DNA of 64,000 nt from Sitta carolinensis (lineage: Eukaryota; Chordata; Aves; Passeriformes; Sittidae), in contig CM063284.1 in NCBI GenBank assembly GCA_032173965.1, positions 114,922,410-114,986,409 on the forward strand, given 5' to 3'. How positions within the stretch are numbered: the stretch's first letter is position 1; each line of letters begins with the position of its first letter. Position numbers and translations under genes: made by a program. Below, piece by piece: positions 51,830 to 64,000 of this stretch. The notes beneath the pieces were generated by a model that worked only from the letters and a program-made list of their open reading frames with translations, was not told the DNA's origin and made no database searches.

Positions 51830-52401
51830 TATAGTGGATTAACCCCAGCCATTAACCAAGCCCCACACAGCCGTTCGCTCACTCCCTCACCAGTAGCATC
51901 AGGGAGAGTGTTGGAAGGGTAAAAGCTGGAAAACTCATGGGATGAGATAACGACAGCATAATAGGGGAAGCAAAAGCCACGCATGCACAAATAAAGCAAA
52001 CCAAGGAATCAATTCAGTGCTTCCCATGGGCAGGCAGGTGTTCAGCCATCCTCAGGAAAAAGGGCCCCATCACAGGTAATAGTGACTTGGGAAGACAAAC
52101 ACTGTCACTCCAAATGTCCCCTTCTTCCTCCTCTTTCCCTCCAGCTTTATATACTCAGCATGAGGCCACATGGTCTGGAATGTCCCTTTGGTCAGTTGGG
52201 GTCACCTGTCCTGGCTGTGTCCCCTCCCACGCTCCCATGCACCCCCAGCCCCCTCACCAGTGTGGCAGTACAAAAAGTAGAAAAGGCCTTGGCTTTGCTC
52301 AGCAATAACAAAAACATCACAGTACCAACCTACAAATCCAAAACACAGCCCCATACCAGCCACTGAAGAAAATTAACTCTAATCCAGCTGAAACTAGCAC
52401 A
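51830..52401 (-). mobile_element. Solo ERV LTR, minus strand, with 5-bp target-site duplication
   Basis: A complete LTR of about 572 bp, minus strand. The duplicated target GTCTT is present at 51825-51829 and 52402-52406. Five bases is the usual length for ERVL-type (class III) insertions. The minus-strand 5' end is TGTGCTAGTTTCAGCTGG, and the other end has drifted from the expected CA (TATA on the plus strand). A promoter word TATATAAAG lies on the minus strand (complement of 52145-52153). CCTCAGGAAAAAGGGCC near 52050 and the GGTCACCTGTCCTGGCTGTG block near 52200 are landmarks of a very common avian LTR family. I see no clear polyA signal. No internal ERV region is present, so it is a solo LTR. 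Name not assigned. Confidence 0.9.
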
Positions 52402-53970
52402 GTCTTTTACTCATATTTTGGGAAAAAACTGACTCAGCAGGGTCAAAACTGGAGTTACTAAACATGCTTTCCAGTTTTGGAAGTTCTGATAGTAGCTCTT
52501 GTGCATCTCATTAGCCGTCATGCAGCTCTCAGGCACTGTCCAGCCTCTGCTCATTGTAAAGACACAGGTTTACATGCTGACAGGATTTGTGTTGTTTTTT
52601 GTTTTTTTTTTTTTTTTTAATTTCTGTATAAAACTCTACTGAAATTTCTGTTGATTAACCTGTATATCTCCTAAAGCAGTAATTAATACCACTGTAATTT
52701 CACTGTTTTCAAACTAAAAAAGAGAATAAATTGCTTTTGAGCATTGAACAGCATTTAACATTAAAGTATACATATGACACAGCTGGGAAATTTTTCAACC
52801 ACCTTCTCATAGACAGAAATTTGAGGGTCAAGTTTCCTTCCTTGTTCGATTTTATGAACAATCATGGGGAATAACAGACATTTGCAAATTCTTGTGGCAA
52901 AATAAGCAGCAAACAAGTGATAACAAAGTGTTATACCTTGCTAAGAAGAGAAGTATCATGGTGTGTTTATTAATTTATTTTCAAAACATCTGAACTAAGG
53001 GCAAAGTCAATGATTATCATTTGAGACCTTTAATGTAAAAGCCTAGTTTATATTTTAATTAGCATCCAAATGTCTGTAAAGACGGTTATTAGTTTATGTA
53101 CATGTTGGATTGTTCATAATTTTTGTGTTTAACAATAGCTTAGCTTTGTTAGTTATTCATGTTAACAACATGAATTGTTATTTTGTTATTCATGTTAACT
53201 TTCCTTAGAATGCTGTAAACCACTGAAACAATTAAAATTAGGGGATATTTCTTTTATAGTTATGCTCTTAAATGACTTATAAAAGCTCAGGATTCAAGAT
53301 TCTATATAGTGGAGTCAAGCATTAATAATTATGATGATGAATACTGTAATTGATAGGTAAACAGAAGTGTTTAACAAGTGAGAGAATAATATAGTATTTC
53401 CCAACTAAGACATCTGCTATCTGGTTTTGGAGACTGTGTTATAACTTTTGTTTTTATATATAAAAATGTATGAATTTGGGAAGGTGGAAGGCAATAAAAA
53501 ACGGAATTATGTGTTCTGCTATAAAATGTATTACCACGTGTCCATCATCCCATCTACAGAAAGATTGTTCCCTCAGACCATATTATTTAAGCTTTATTAA
53601 ATGATGAGGAAGACTGTCTATTAGTCTTGGAGTATGCATCCAATAACCCTTTTTGAGACTATTAGATTATTGACTACTAATTCTTTTATATTTGGGATTT
53701 TGTTCCTTGGTAAATTGCATAATCTTGTGATTCATCCTAGTATGATTTTTCAAAAACAATTACAACTTTTATATACTCTAGATGAGCTCTGTCTGTGGAC
53801 TGCTAAAGTGTTGGTATGACTTTACATCTTTGGCTTATTATCAGACATATTTCCTTGTTGTTGTGTGTTTTTTTCAGTTTCCTATTTTTTATATTGTTCC
53901 GTTATTTACAGTTCAATTGTTTGGCACTTTCCAAAGTACACCCATGATTTTCCCCAAGTTAGTCTATCCC
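52402..53970. other. Unique A+T-rich sequence with short T run and hairpin repeat
   Basis: No gene recognised. A T17 run lies at 52602-52618. The motif GTTATTCATGTTAAC occurs twice (53152-53166 and 53185-53199), and the first copy forms a perfect inverted repeat, ATTCATGTT/AACATGAAT (53155-53175). Confidence 0.55.
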
Positions 53971-54582
53971 TACTGTTGTGCCCACCCCTGAAGTTTCCTT
54001 AAATGGCAAACCCTGCCCTATGTTCCAGCTCCTTCCCTGTCAGTCAGTGTTTCCCTGCCCAGCTCCTTCCCATCCATCACAGTTGTCCCGTCCCCTGTTC
54101 CAGACCCTTCCTTGTCAATCCTCCCTCCAGCCTATCCCTGCACGATTCCTCCCCTTGGGGTGTCACCCAAACCTCGATGCCCCATTGGCCCCTGTGACCC
54201 CAGTCCTCCCTCATTAGTTCAGGATGTTGTCAATCCCACTTTGTTCTCCTCCCCTCTCCCTGTCTTACTGGTTGTAAGTTTGTGTCCGGCCCTGGGATCC
54301 TCCCCTATAAAACCCCCTGCACACCCCAGTTCTGCATCCTTTTGTCCCTGACCCTGTCCAAGGAAATAAACCTTTGGGAATCATACAAAGGATCCCTCTC
54401 TGGTTTTTGTTCTAATCCTTGACACTTCTCTTATCTTGGTGCTACAGAGAGCAGTCTTGTTGCCCGGGGATCTGGCAGCCACTGCCTTATCTCTGCCTGG
54501 GTCTATTCCAGACTAGGAGAGACCACTCTTTGCATGGTCCGAGATCAGGGCTAGCTGGAAAACCCTCTTGAGCACCACGTCA
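53971..54582 (+). mobile_element. ERV LTR, plus strand, with promoter and polyA signal
   Basis: A G+C-rich block in A+T-rich surroundings with U3-R-U5 order on the plus strand: C-rich U3, TATAAAA at 54306-54312 and AATAAA at 54365-54370. After these come a T/G-rich stretch and a U5-like segment ending AGCACCACGTCA. The two ends form an imperfect inverted pair (TACTGTTGTGCCCA against TGACGTGGTGCTCA), which sets the limits. No convincing target-site duplication is visible, and no primer-binding site or gag follows, so it is probably a solo LTR. The overlapping open frames at 53978-54351 are proline/serine-rich translations of the U3 and not genes. Confidence 0.75.
54306..54312 (+). promoter_or_regulatory. 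TATA box of the plus-strand LTR
   Basis: TATAAAA sits 53 bp upstream of the AATAAA at 54365-54370 inside the LTR, the spacing expected for a short R region. Whether it still drives transcription is not shown by the sequence. Confidence 0.6.
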
Positions 54583-57500
54583 TTTCCTGACCAAATATTT
54601 GTCTTCCGTTCTTTCTGATTCTTCATGATTCAGGAATTTTAACTATCCTATTTGGAGAGGAAAAAAATGGGACTTAACAGACACTTGAAAAATGAATAGT
54701 TAAAGCAAACCTTACACAACCACTATTCAAACATGGCAACTAGCTGCTAATAAAAAAGACTTTTGAACAATATTATTTGGAATTGACATTTAACTTGGTA
54801 GCGGTATAAACTAAGAAGAGTAGGAAGGAAATAGATTACAAAAATTTAATCTTCTTGTGGCCTGTTGAACAGAATTTCTTCTGAAAATGCTTTTCTTAAC
54901 GCTAAAACACAATAACATTTTACTCTTCATTGTGCATTGTTTCATTAAAGTTGTCAGATTTCAGGCATAGGAAATGCAAAAGTTCTAATGATGGAGATGG
55001 CACAAAATGGGAATATGCATGTCTCTGTCTTTTGATCCTGGTTTCACAAAGGGAGTTTCTTGGGTTAGGAGGTTTGCCAATCCCCTTTTTTGTTCTTTCT
55101 GAAGCAGTAAGTAGCTACAAACTGTGATGTACTCTCATCCTTTCTGGCTAAAACTGGGATTAGTAATTCAGTTTACATGCTCCATTGAGATGAAACCATA
55201 AATCATGGGAAAACCTAGTGTGGACTTGGAAAAGTAAGCTAGAGCTTAAACATCCCTGAGACACCTGATCCATTGAGTTTCCCTCAATATATGCTGGCAT
55301 GAAATTAACTTTTACCCTATGGAGTTCAAAATCATGCCTTTCAACAAAGACCAAAGGCAAAATTGTGTTATAGGTAAAGGGGATTTTTTTCCTTTTTCAC
55401 TTTACATGAAGCTAAAATTTGGTGTAACTGTCATTCATCATACACAATCAACAAGGCACAATTTAAGCCTTTTCTTTTTGTTAAACCTGCCCTCTCTCTT
55501 TGCCACACAGGTTATTTTTTGGTAGGTGGGATGCATAATCACATTCTTCCAACAGTATTTTTCAGGATCCTGTCTGTTGTCTCACATACAGAACAATCTT
55601 CTCAGTGGGGCTTTGATGTATTAGGAGAGGATGGTGTTGTTGAGTGTGGAAAAGGGATTTTGCAATCGTAGCTCTTGTTTTGAATTTTAGCTGTTTGTGG
55701 TAAGGTTTTTATATTAAGATTAGGCAGGAGTTCTAAACAACAGAAAACTTTGTTGAGTGCTTTCTCATGCATGATTTGGAGAGCCTTTAGAATTGTGACA
55801 TTTTCAAAAACTGATTTTAGGGGGAAAGGAGAGAGCCTTTGATTAGGCAGTTACCCACAACATGCTTGCTGGAAGATGAACAAAGCAAAATTGTTTATCT
55901 GTGAGGAGAAACATTATTGCTTGGCTAACATTATGTTGCTGCTCTTTTATTTTTGCAAAAAGAAGAAAGAAAACTACTCTTCTAAGAGTAACTGTCTTCT
56001 GTTCTCTATATGAGACTAATCTGTTTTTCTACCAAAGTGCACAAAACCAAATTAAAGTTAGTAAACAAAATAGCTAGAGATGGCCTATGTAGTTTCTCTG
56101 GCACAATTCTTCAACAGCCCAGACTTAAAGGGAAACTATGGCAATGAATAAGTTTTCAGGATATGGCTAGGACTATTATGCCTTATTTTCATCAAGTTTA
56201 AGAACAGGTACAAGGTTTGTACTTTCTGACCCATTTAATTTTTTTAAGCAAAATATTGGTTGGAAAAACCACATTAATTGATCCACAGGGCAATACAGAA
56301 ATAAAAGATTAAAAAATGATAAAAAAATAAAGTTTGAGTGTTAAATTTTGGGCTGAATTTACTTCTTATTTTAGGATTTAGGGATGTTATTGTATATTAT
56401 CTAACATTTTATTATGCTAAAGTCTATATTCAGGTGGAACATATTCTTCTTGTCATGCATTTCACTGGGGCAGTGCCTGCTGTTGACATGTTTAATGTTT
56501 ATTTTTTTTAATTTGTTTAAAAAATTATGTTTAATTACATAACTTAAACCCAGAATCAGGGCTGTGGTGTTTCTATGTCAAGTTCAAGTGGCAGATACTT
56601 ATGACTCTAGTGTGATATTAGCTTTTCCTTCTTTGTAGCTCCATATTTTAGACAAGATTAATTACCCTGAAGAGTCCGAAGCTTTGTGGGTTGGTTCACC
56701 ATCTGCTTCCTTTGTTAAGTTCACAGCAGGATCTGTGTGTGCTGCTTCCCCACTGCACACACACACATGCACGTGTCATATTATCCTACACTTGCTCTGG
56801 ACACGGCTTATTTGGTATGAGACCTGGGGCTTCAACCAAACCCATTTACATCATTGGGGAGATTTCTAGTCACTTGAGAAATTTTTGGAAAGGTTCTGCA
56901 GGCTCCTAGGCACTCTACAGTATGCTGAAACCAGTGTCTGAAATGGTAATGATGGGACTTAAACTTTGGAGTAACTCTAATTTCCTTCTAGCAATGCTTC
57001 CTAGACACGTAACAGAGGTTTTACACATTTTGCACTGAGTTCTTTTCTTCAGAACAGGATTTCTGGCATATCCATTCATATGCATTCAAACCAGAGAATT
57101 AATCTTCTCCTCTTAACAAAAGGTGCCTAACTGGACCTTCATATGGTGTTTGCAGCACTTGCAACTTGCCCTGTCTAACAAGTTGCCCTTTGCTTGGCTT
57201 GATGCTCTTTTGTTTCAGCAGTGCCTTGTGAGGATGTCTGCAGGCCTGGACTCTATGGCTCCTTTCCCTCTTAAACTTCTTTCTAAAGGAAAACAATACA
57301 CTTGTCTTTTGTAAGATTACTGCTTACACAAATTATTTTGTAGTTACAGTATGAAGTGTTTTTTCAACCAAAGAGGATTAATCTTATTTTGCTTTAACCT
57401 GCAGCCCTCGGAACAGCAATAATTGTAACTTGGTTGATATGTGAATATGTTTTTCAAAGTAGAGAATTATTTAGAAGCAGCAAATTATTGTTGTGAGCTT

Positions 57501-60500
57501 AAAAGAAAATCTTCTGGGTATAAAGCAAATTAAAAAGAGCAGGAGAGTTCCCATCAGGTCTGCTGTGGATCCCTGCAGGTGTTTTCAAGGAATGTGAGAA
57601 CATTACCCCTCCTTCTGCAACCCTTATCCCCTGCCCCATTCATATTCAACCTCCCAATAATGTGGGTGCTGCTCAACAGCTGCTGTTTTCTTCCACATAC
57701 ACATTTCCTTGTCTCATGGTGAAGACCACTTACAAAGAATGCTGACTTAGATATGAAAAGATTGTTTGGGAGTCACCTATCTGTATTAACATCCCAGAAG
57801 AGAACAGCTGGATGTACCAATACCAGCCCTAGTCAGTCTATCTTAATGAATATTCTTTAAAAGTCAATGTGTTCCTGACTCTATATGTCTTAAACGGTTG
57901 AGTTTGTTTTTTGTGTAATCGTCATCGCTACCACCTTCAACACATTGCAGTAGTGAAGAACTCATTGAATTGAATACTCCATGGTTTTTACAACTGCCTG
58001 AAACATGTATACCATTTCTTTGCATGCTGTTCTTCCTGTGGGAAAGCATATTTTTCGATTATTTAGAGAAGATTAATCCTGCAATCCTACCTCAGCATGT
58101 AATCTTTGGAGACCAAAAGCAGACTTGACACCTAAAGTTTGTATAATCCACATAGAAGATATTACAATAATGGCAGTGAAGCTTATTTTTCTAGGATATT
58201 TGCAAAAAAATTGTGTGAATTTTAAACTTCAGCATCTTTCATCTATCATATCAAAGAAACCATTTTCTATGAAAATTTTATTGGAAAAAAATAAATAGCT
58301 CAGATTTGTATTGTGTCTGGTGTGCTTCTTTTTTTTGTCCTCTCTCACTAAATACTGTCTTCCCCTTCTTGTAATAAATTTGTCTGAAGTGATCTAATTT
58401 TTAACAAACAGGTTGCAATGCCATATAAAAACCAATAGGAATAAAAAACCCTTTTAACTTCTCTGGCTTTGCTATTCTGCTTAGCAGCTTCTTACAGTAT
58501 TCTTGCACACACAGAACAAAAATTTTGAAAACTGATCCCTCTTAGCAGTGCATACTGAGGTTCCAACAGAACCAAAAAATATAGCAAATGCCATTTTAGC
58601 ATTTGGGGTGTGTACAAGAGATTACTTGTCCTTTCCTCCCTTCAACTATGTTTAGACATGTTTGTATCAACTAACAGAAAATGCATTTAATTTCCAAGAT
58701 AATGTTAAATTCAACTAAAGTTCTTATATCTCTGAAATTACCATTTCACTTGCAACTGTATGAACAAATGCCTGTTTCTTCCTTTTTGGCTTATGGGTAG
58801 TAAAAGATACAATGGAAGAGCTATAAAATACTGTATTGGATCTTATAAGGAGAAAAAGAGAGAGAACAATTCGTACTGACTGGATTTTTCTAGAAGGGGA
58901 AAAATTGTAAATTAATACTGCAGAGAAATTTCTTCAATTCAAAGAAAAGTTTTCTCCTAAAAAATTTATCAGAAATTCCAAGAAAATTATGCTTTTTTGA
59001 CATCATCACAAAAATTGATACATTTTTCTTTCTCCATCTGAAAATAATTTTCATTGCACTATTCTGATCAGCCTGCTGTTTTTGAAAAGAATTATTCTAT
59101 AGAGTCATTCATGATCATTGACAACTGAGAACCAGTTGCAAGCAATCAAGTTACTCATGATATAAAAAGGATAACGACTATAAATAACAAAATTATCTGT
59201 GATTTATGACAGATTTTTTAACTTGTCTCTCTAAGAAGAGTTGTTATTTTAATGTACAATAACTTAAATATTTCAGTAAATCCTGTCTTTCAGGTCTGGG
59301 TCAAAGATCAATGGTAGATTTGCAAAAAATTATAGATCTGTTCTGTCAGTGAAGACTGAAGAAATATATTCTCAAAAATTATGTTCCTCTGCTCAAAAGA
59401 AAATATCATAGAAAATAGCTTAATCACTTACTCATATTGTTGACAAAAGGAGTAAATGCAAGCAATTGTGACCGCATTAATTTGCATTAATATTTCAAGT
59501 TCTGTTATATAGTTCTACCAGTTGAGGACGCTGCAAGTAATTGTCTTCACCGGTGATATTAAAAATTAAAATCCCTTCAACACAAAAGTGAAGCAGTCAT
59601 TTCCAGGTTTTTTTTCCCAGCAATTAAATTAAATTAACTAGCAGTCAAGGGATTATGAAGTATTAATTGTGAGAAAGTTAAGAAATGCCTAGGTCATTTC
59701 AGGACTGGAGTTTTACTCTGTTCATCTCTTGTTTTACTACATTTTATTTTAGAGTCCTCGCCTGTAAAGCCAAGTAATTTTAATCAAAATACAATCCTTC
59801 TTAGGAAACGTCATTATTTAACCAATCTGAGAACAACCAAAAGACATTAAATATAAACTTAAACATTTCAGGAAGCATGGTTATTTTGAAACAGCTTAAT
59901 TTGAAGTGAACCTGCCATGTCCAGATACTGTAGGAAAAGGTAAAGACACAGACACTGGGGAACAGCCAATGTTCAAGCTTTGACAGCTGTGCTTCAAACC
60001 TTAACTGCTTAACTGTACCTGCAGCACAGTTCTGTTTAATCACCTCTGAGGAAATGGGTTTTATTCGCTTCAGTTGTGTTTTTCTTGCCAAATACGCTAG
60101 TGAGCTGTTTTACTGTCATGTGGAAGCTGTTAGCCTTCTTTTGTTGTAGTTGTTGTTGTTGTACATGTGATACTTTTGCAGGTTCCCTTCTTCTTTTCTT
60201 CAGACAACACCTGTGGTGACATTATGGGGAACAACATCCATTAGGAAACTGAAAAAAATCCAAGAAATACAGGAAAATTCAGTGTTCCAGCATGGAACTA
60301 GTAGGTTCAGATCTAGTATCATCCTCTGTTGATGCTGTCCCTATCAAGTACTCTGAATAAGCTGTCAGTGCTATTATTTGAGAGAGAACACAGGCCTCTT
60401 CAAACACAAAGGGCAAGCAAGCCACATCTCCTTTCTCTTGATACAGCTGCAGCATTGTAGGCAGAGCTAGACCCTTCTTGCACAATGCTCGAGTAAGCAA

Positions 60501-63500
60501 ACTCTGTGTGGACATTGCTGTGAGAGAATAAATACCAGTATTACAAGCCTCCCTCTGCTGTCACAGCAGTTTGTAGAACTGAAAGAGAAAAAATGTTTAA
60601 TTTGAGGGGGGTTCTGCAGTGGGACAGACAAGAAGCAGATCTGTAGGAATCTATTTCTCCCTGCCTTCTCTCCAAGCACTGCCATTGTCTGACCCAGGAA
60701 ATTATTCTGTTGCCATTGACACTATCTATGGGCAGAGGCAGAGACTCTCCAGGCAGAGGCTCTCCTTGGGGTGGTAGATGTTGCATTTTCTGCTGACTGA
60801 AAAGTAAAATAAACCAGGGCAAAAGTAGAAAATAACACTAACAGCAATGTGAGCTCACCACATCCCTGTCCCAGCTAACTACATTCCCCATTCGATGTGT
60901 CAGTTTTTAATGCCCAGTACAGATATGGGCTGGGGAGCTGTAGCCACTGAAGAGCAATTGAACCACATGGCCACCCTCTTCTTCCCTGGCCTAGCACATC
61001 TGTCAGATCTACAGGGCCTGGGGTCAGTTGGCTCCGTTTATCTTGTCATGCACAGCAGGAGGCAGCTGGTGTTGCCAGCTGGAGACCAGCATCAAGCCGA
61101 GTGGGGAGGTTTGCTGCAGGCCAGCTCCTCTGCAGCCCCTGTGTCCCCATGGCTATCAGTGGCTGCAGTGTTGGGTGGGCTGCTGCTGTGCCTGGGGTCA
61201 TCTGGGAACGACTGGCTCAAGTCCTCCAAGGTACTTTGGGGGTCAGCCATAGGGGGTTAGTGAGGATATTCTCATCACTAAAAACATGCTAGTGGAAACT
61301 GCCCATTTCTGTCCAGGTGAGCCACTCCTCTGTGGCCCTGTTGGTGCAGTGTATAGATTACTCTAGGGTCTGCCACAATTCACTGAAGATCTGGTGCTAA
61401 AGTCTGCAGACCAAAGATTATTCTTATCAAACCTTTACGTTGCATTACTTGCATGTGCAAAAACATATTATTCAATGCTCTCCCCTGAAGAATTTCCTGC
61501 TGGTGAGGAATTGGATGGAGTAATTGGTTACAGGCCTTCAGAAACTGCAAGAAATATTTCCTCTCTCTCAGTATCCAAAACATATTATCTAATGGATTTT
61601 TTTTCTGGTGGTGGTAGGCTATATAAACAAATGTTGAAAAATCCCATGCAGTTTGGATATAAGCATTGACTACCTCAAAATCTTGTGATTTTCTCTAAAG
61701 TTTGGGTAAAAGTCAATGTCTCTGTTGCTCTGAGTTAGAGCCAGTGAGCAGATATACCCTTTGACATGGTGAAACACAAAGAGTTCATCAGCATGAACTC
61801 AGATCTGCTTTTCATTTCAGAGACGGTCAAATCATCAGAGAATGGTGGTTTTTCAGGTTGATGGGCTTCTTCATTATACTAAGAATTCTGGAAACGTAGT
61901 GCTAATGACTTGTAATAAATATCTCCACTTCCATAAGCACTGTCAGTTGCAAGGAACTCTAGTAGCACTCAACATGTCCAGAAGCATATTTTAGCTGGAT
62001 CAGCTGTGTAGAGGTTCACTAATGTTTTAGCATTTTTTTTCCTACTCATTGAGATGAAGAAAGGCTACTTATCTTTTCATGGGCTTGATAATAACAGCTT
62101 GTGTTTTATGTAAAATTTTATGTGATGTGTCTTATGCAGAGTAGGTTAGCAGTAACAAGAAAGCTCAAGGTAGCAACTACTCTTTACAGATTGCATGCTC
62201 AATTACAGCATCCAGTGCTGAAATCAGCCTGGAAACTCTTTACTCATGTTTCTGTTTTAACAGTGTGAGAAGAAACAGAATTTTGACAAGTAAGGAAAAA
62301 AAGACAGCTTAATGTCATGAAAATCATTTTGACCAGAGTGTATTCTGTGGAGCCACCACTGAGACAGTCACAGCAAGCCACCTAAGTTTGCTAGAAAAAG
62401 AACATCAGAAAAAATCTTCACTGACATATGAAATACACTTGAATTCCTGAGCATGACAGCTGTGTAACAAAGTTGTCAAATACACTCTGTCTTTAATCCA
62501 AATGTATTTCTTGATTACTCGAGCGGAAAATTAGTGGAGAGAAAGGGAGCAATGTAATCATTGTAAGTAACTGCCTAAGACCATGCTAAGTTTGCGATCG
62601 ATAATGTGCCAATTTTCTTTTTAATTGCTTTGCCACAGGTCTTGGAAAGCTGCAATAAGCTGGATATATATTATTTTCAAAGAGGAGTTGCAGGCACATC
62701 AGTGAGCCAACAGTTTGCTAACTTGGGATGTGGAGATGTACAGCTGTGCCAAACAGGAGGATCAGATGACTGCTTCCTTTTGTTACTGAGTTTTGTCCTG
62801 TGCACAAAGCTTACTCTTCTTCCTTTAATCTCCTATAGATGCAATGCTGTATTTTATGGTACGTTTTTAAAAGGTTTCAAATTATATGACAGCAAGTCTT
62901 TCAGAGTGGAGAATCAAATTTATAAATCTCTAGAAAGAGGTATGTCATAATGAAGATGCCAAATTTTCTTGAAAATGGAAACAATTCCTCAAGCTATAAA
63001 AACCATGCTCAAATATATTGCGCTTTCTTTACACACTATTTTCTGTCTCCCACTCTTCCACCTTTTTCAGTGAATTTTCACCTCTCCAAGGTCATTCATA
63101 CCTGAAGTTGGTTTGTTCAGCCTCCACAATTTCACTGTTATACTGCTCATCACCATCAGCTCAGCTGTACTATTTTTCCAACTCTTCATTTTGTTATTTC
63201 CATTATTTTCCCTTGTCTTCATGGGTTCTGTCCAGTCCTTCACAGGGTAGCCACCACTGCACTGAGACTTGGCCACAAGTTGCATGTGGCCAGCATGGGT
63301 GTCCTTCCTGTATGCACCCAGTGCCCCAAAACACTCACTTGTCCCTGGGAACAGCTGGCCTGGCTTAAGTTTTGCACCATATGGCCTTTTCCTGAACTTC
63401 TGCACTGGTCAGCTCCTCATCTTCCTTCTCCTTCTCCTCCTCCTTACCAGCCTGTGACCTGGAAATTTCCTTTCCTCAGGCTTTGCAAAATCCTGCTGCA

Positions 63501-63679
63501 GTCTCTGCCATCTCCTCTGCACTGTTTTGTATTTCTCTGTTTTAGTGATCATTATCCTCCAAGCTGACAGCACATTTCCTCCTTGAAGCCCACTCATATA
63601 TGATATTCTTGTTAAGAAATGTTGGTTATATTACTTCCTTTATCTTACAGATTAAGTCCTAATATTTACCTAGTTCTTT
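54583..63679. other. Unique A+T-rich sequence, about 9 kb
   Basis: No gene, RNA or interspersed repeat recognised. Small features are a short (CA)n near 56757-56767, a (GTT)n-like run near 60147-60162 and a CNE-like A+T patch near 59460-59660. A G+C-richer patch at about 60900-61260 carries a 121-codon plus-strand frame (60895-61260) without a convincing domain, start context or splice sites. Other frames (62606-62950 and 63018-63368 on +, 63067-63405 on -) likewise show no family signature. Confidence 0.45.
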
Positions 63680-63713
63680 ACAAAAAAACAAAAACAAAAC
63701 AAACAAAAAAAAA
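63680..63713. repeat. A-rich (CAAAA)n-like tract
   Basis: A interrupted by single C (ACAAAAACAAAACAAACA), ending in a run of ten A. Degenerate A-rich simple repeat. Confidence 0.93.
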
Positions 63714-64000
63714 AGCGCATAAATTATTTTTTCTGTTTAACCTTAGGCAATTTGATGGTATTCAGCCATAAACTGAAATGATATGTGTAGGTTAGATCAA
63801 ATGGGTATGCCAATGATCAAAGAGTTTCTGTGTGAAGGAAGAAAAGGAAATAACTAACTGATACATGCCCAGAAACGATACAGACAGTGGTCAGAAGAAA
63901 TTAACTCCCTAATATATATTATCCCTGTATCACATTCTGTAACTTCAGGCTGGTAAACTGTGAGGGAAAGGCATCTATTCCAATTATCTAATAGTCACTT
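63714..64000. other. Unique sequence to window end
   Basis: No gene or repeat recognised. Ordinary A+T-rich DNA continues past the window. Confidence 0.5.

Noticed and set aside
53978..54351. Proline/serine-rich open frames as short genes
   Set aside because: They are translations of the C-rich U3 region of the LTR, in three overlapping frames, with no conserved features.
60895..61260. 121-codon frame as a kinase-like pseudogene
   Set aside because: A short G.GS.GSVY-like run looks faintly like a kinase glycine loop, but the following residues have none of the expected lysine or later kinase motifs, so the resemblance is not usable.
1..64000. CRISPR arrays, operons, phage or insertion sequences
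   Set aside because: No regularly spaced repeats and no dense bacterial-type coding. The repeats are avian CR1 and ERV types.

Overview
This window looks like a bird nuclear genome, most likely a passerine or other neoavian, from a gene-poor, A+T-rich stretch of a large chromosome. The evidence is: six 3'-end fragments of CR1 LINEs from at least three subfamilies, several ERV long terminal repeats of avian type (two with target-site duplications I could locate), a class II tRNA-Leu copy, pure A/T homopolymers of 29-48 nt, a (TTTTA)n array, and no bacterial-style gene packing. LTR and CR1 families were recognised from memory of avian repeats, so exact family names are not given.

I found no protein-coding gene or convincing exon. 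All open frames are short (127 codons or fewer). None shows a recognisable domain except two frames inside CR1 copies (34126-34311 on + and 47416-47715 on -), which are remnants of the CR1 ORF2 C-terminus.

Layout: 1-22 (GT)n; 431-695 CR1 (+); 919-1373 solo LTR (-); 1374-18040 mostly unique A+T-rich DNA with three homopolymers (7901-7929, 13192-13239, 16590-16619) and an unidentified G+C-richer patch at 4140-4790; 18040-19354 two adjacent LTR-type elements (-); 22974-23133, 31020-31108, 33948-34320 and 40809-41003 CR1 fragments (+); 39271-39369 (TTTTA)n; 47329-48179 the longest CR1 (-), fused without a gap to a tRNA-Leu(CAG) copy at 48180-48262 (-); 51830-52401 solo LTR (-) with a 5-bp duplication; 53971-54582 LTR (+) with TATA box and polyadenylation signal; 54583-64000 unique A+T-rich DNA apart from a G+C-richer patch near 60900-61260.

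The most notable object is the tRNA-Leu/CR1 composite at 47329-48262. The tRNA runs 5' to 3' straight into an internal point of a 5'-truncated CR1 in the same orientation. This is the structure expected if the CR1 reverse transcriptase switched template onto a tRNA. Chance insertion of a CR1 beside a tRNA gene remains possible. Several A+T-rich patches with clustered homeodomain-, Oct- or E-box-type words look like gene-desert conserved non-coding elements, but that is inference without an alignment. I see no evidence of a new multi-gene system here.
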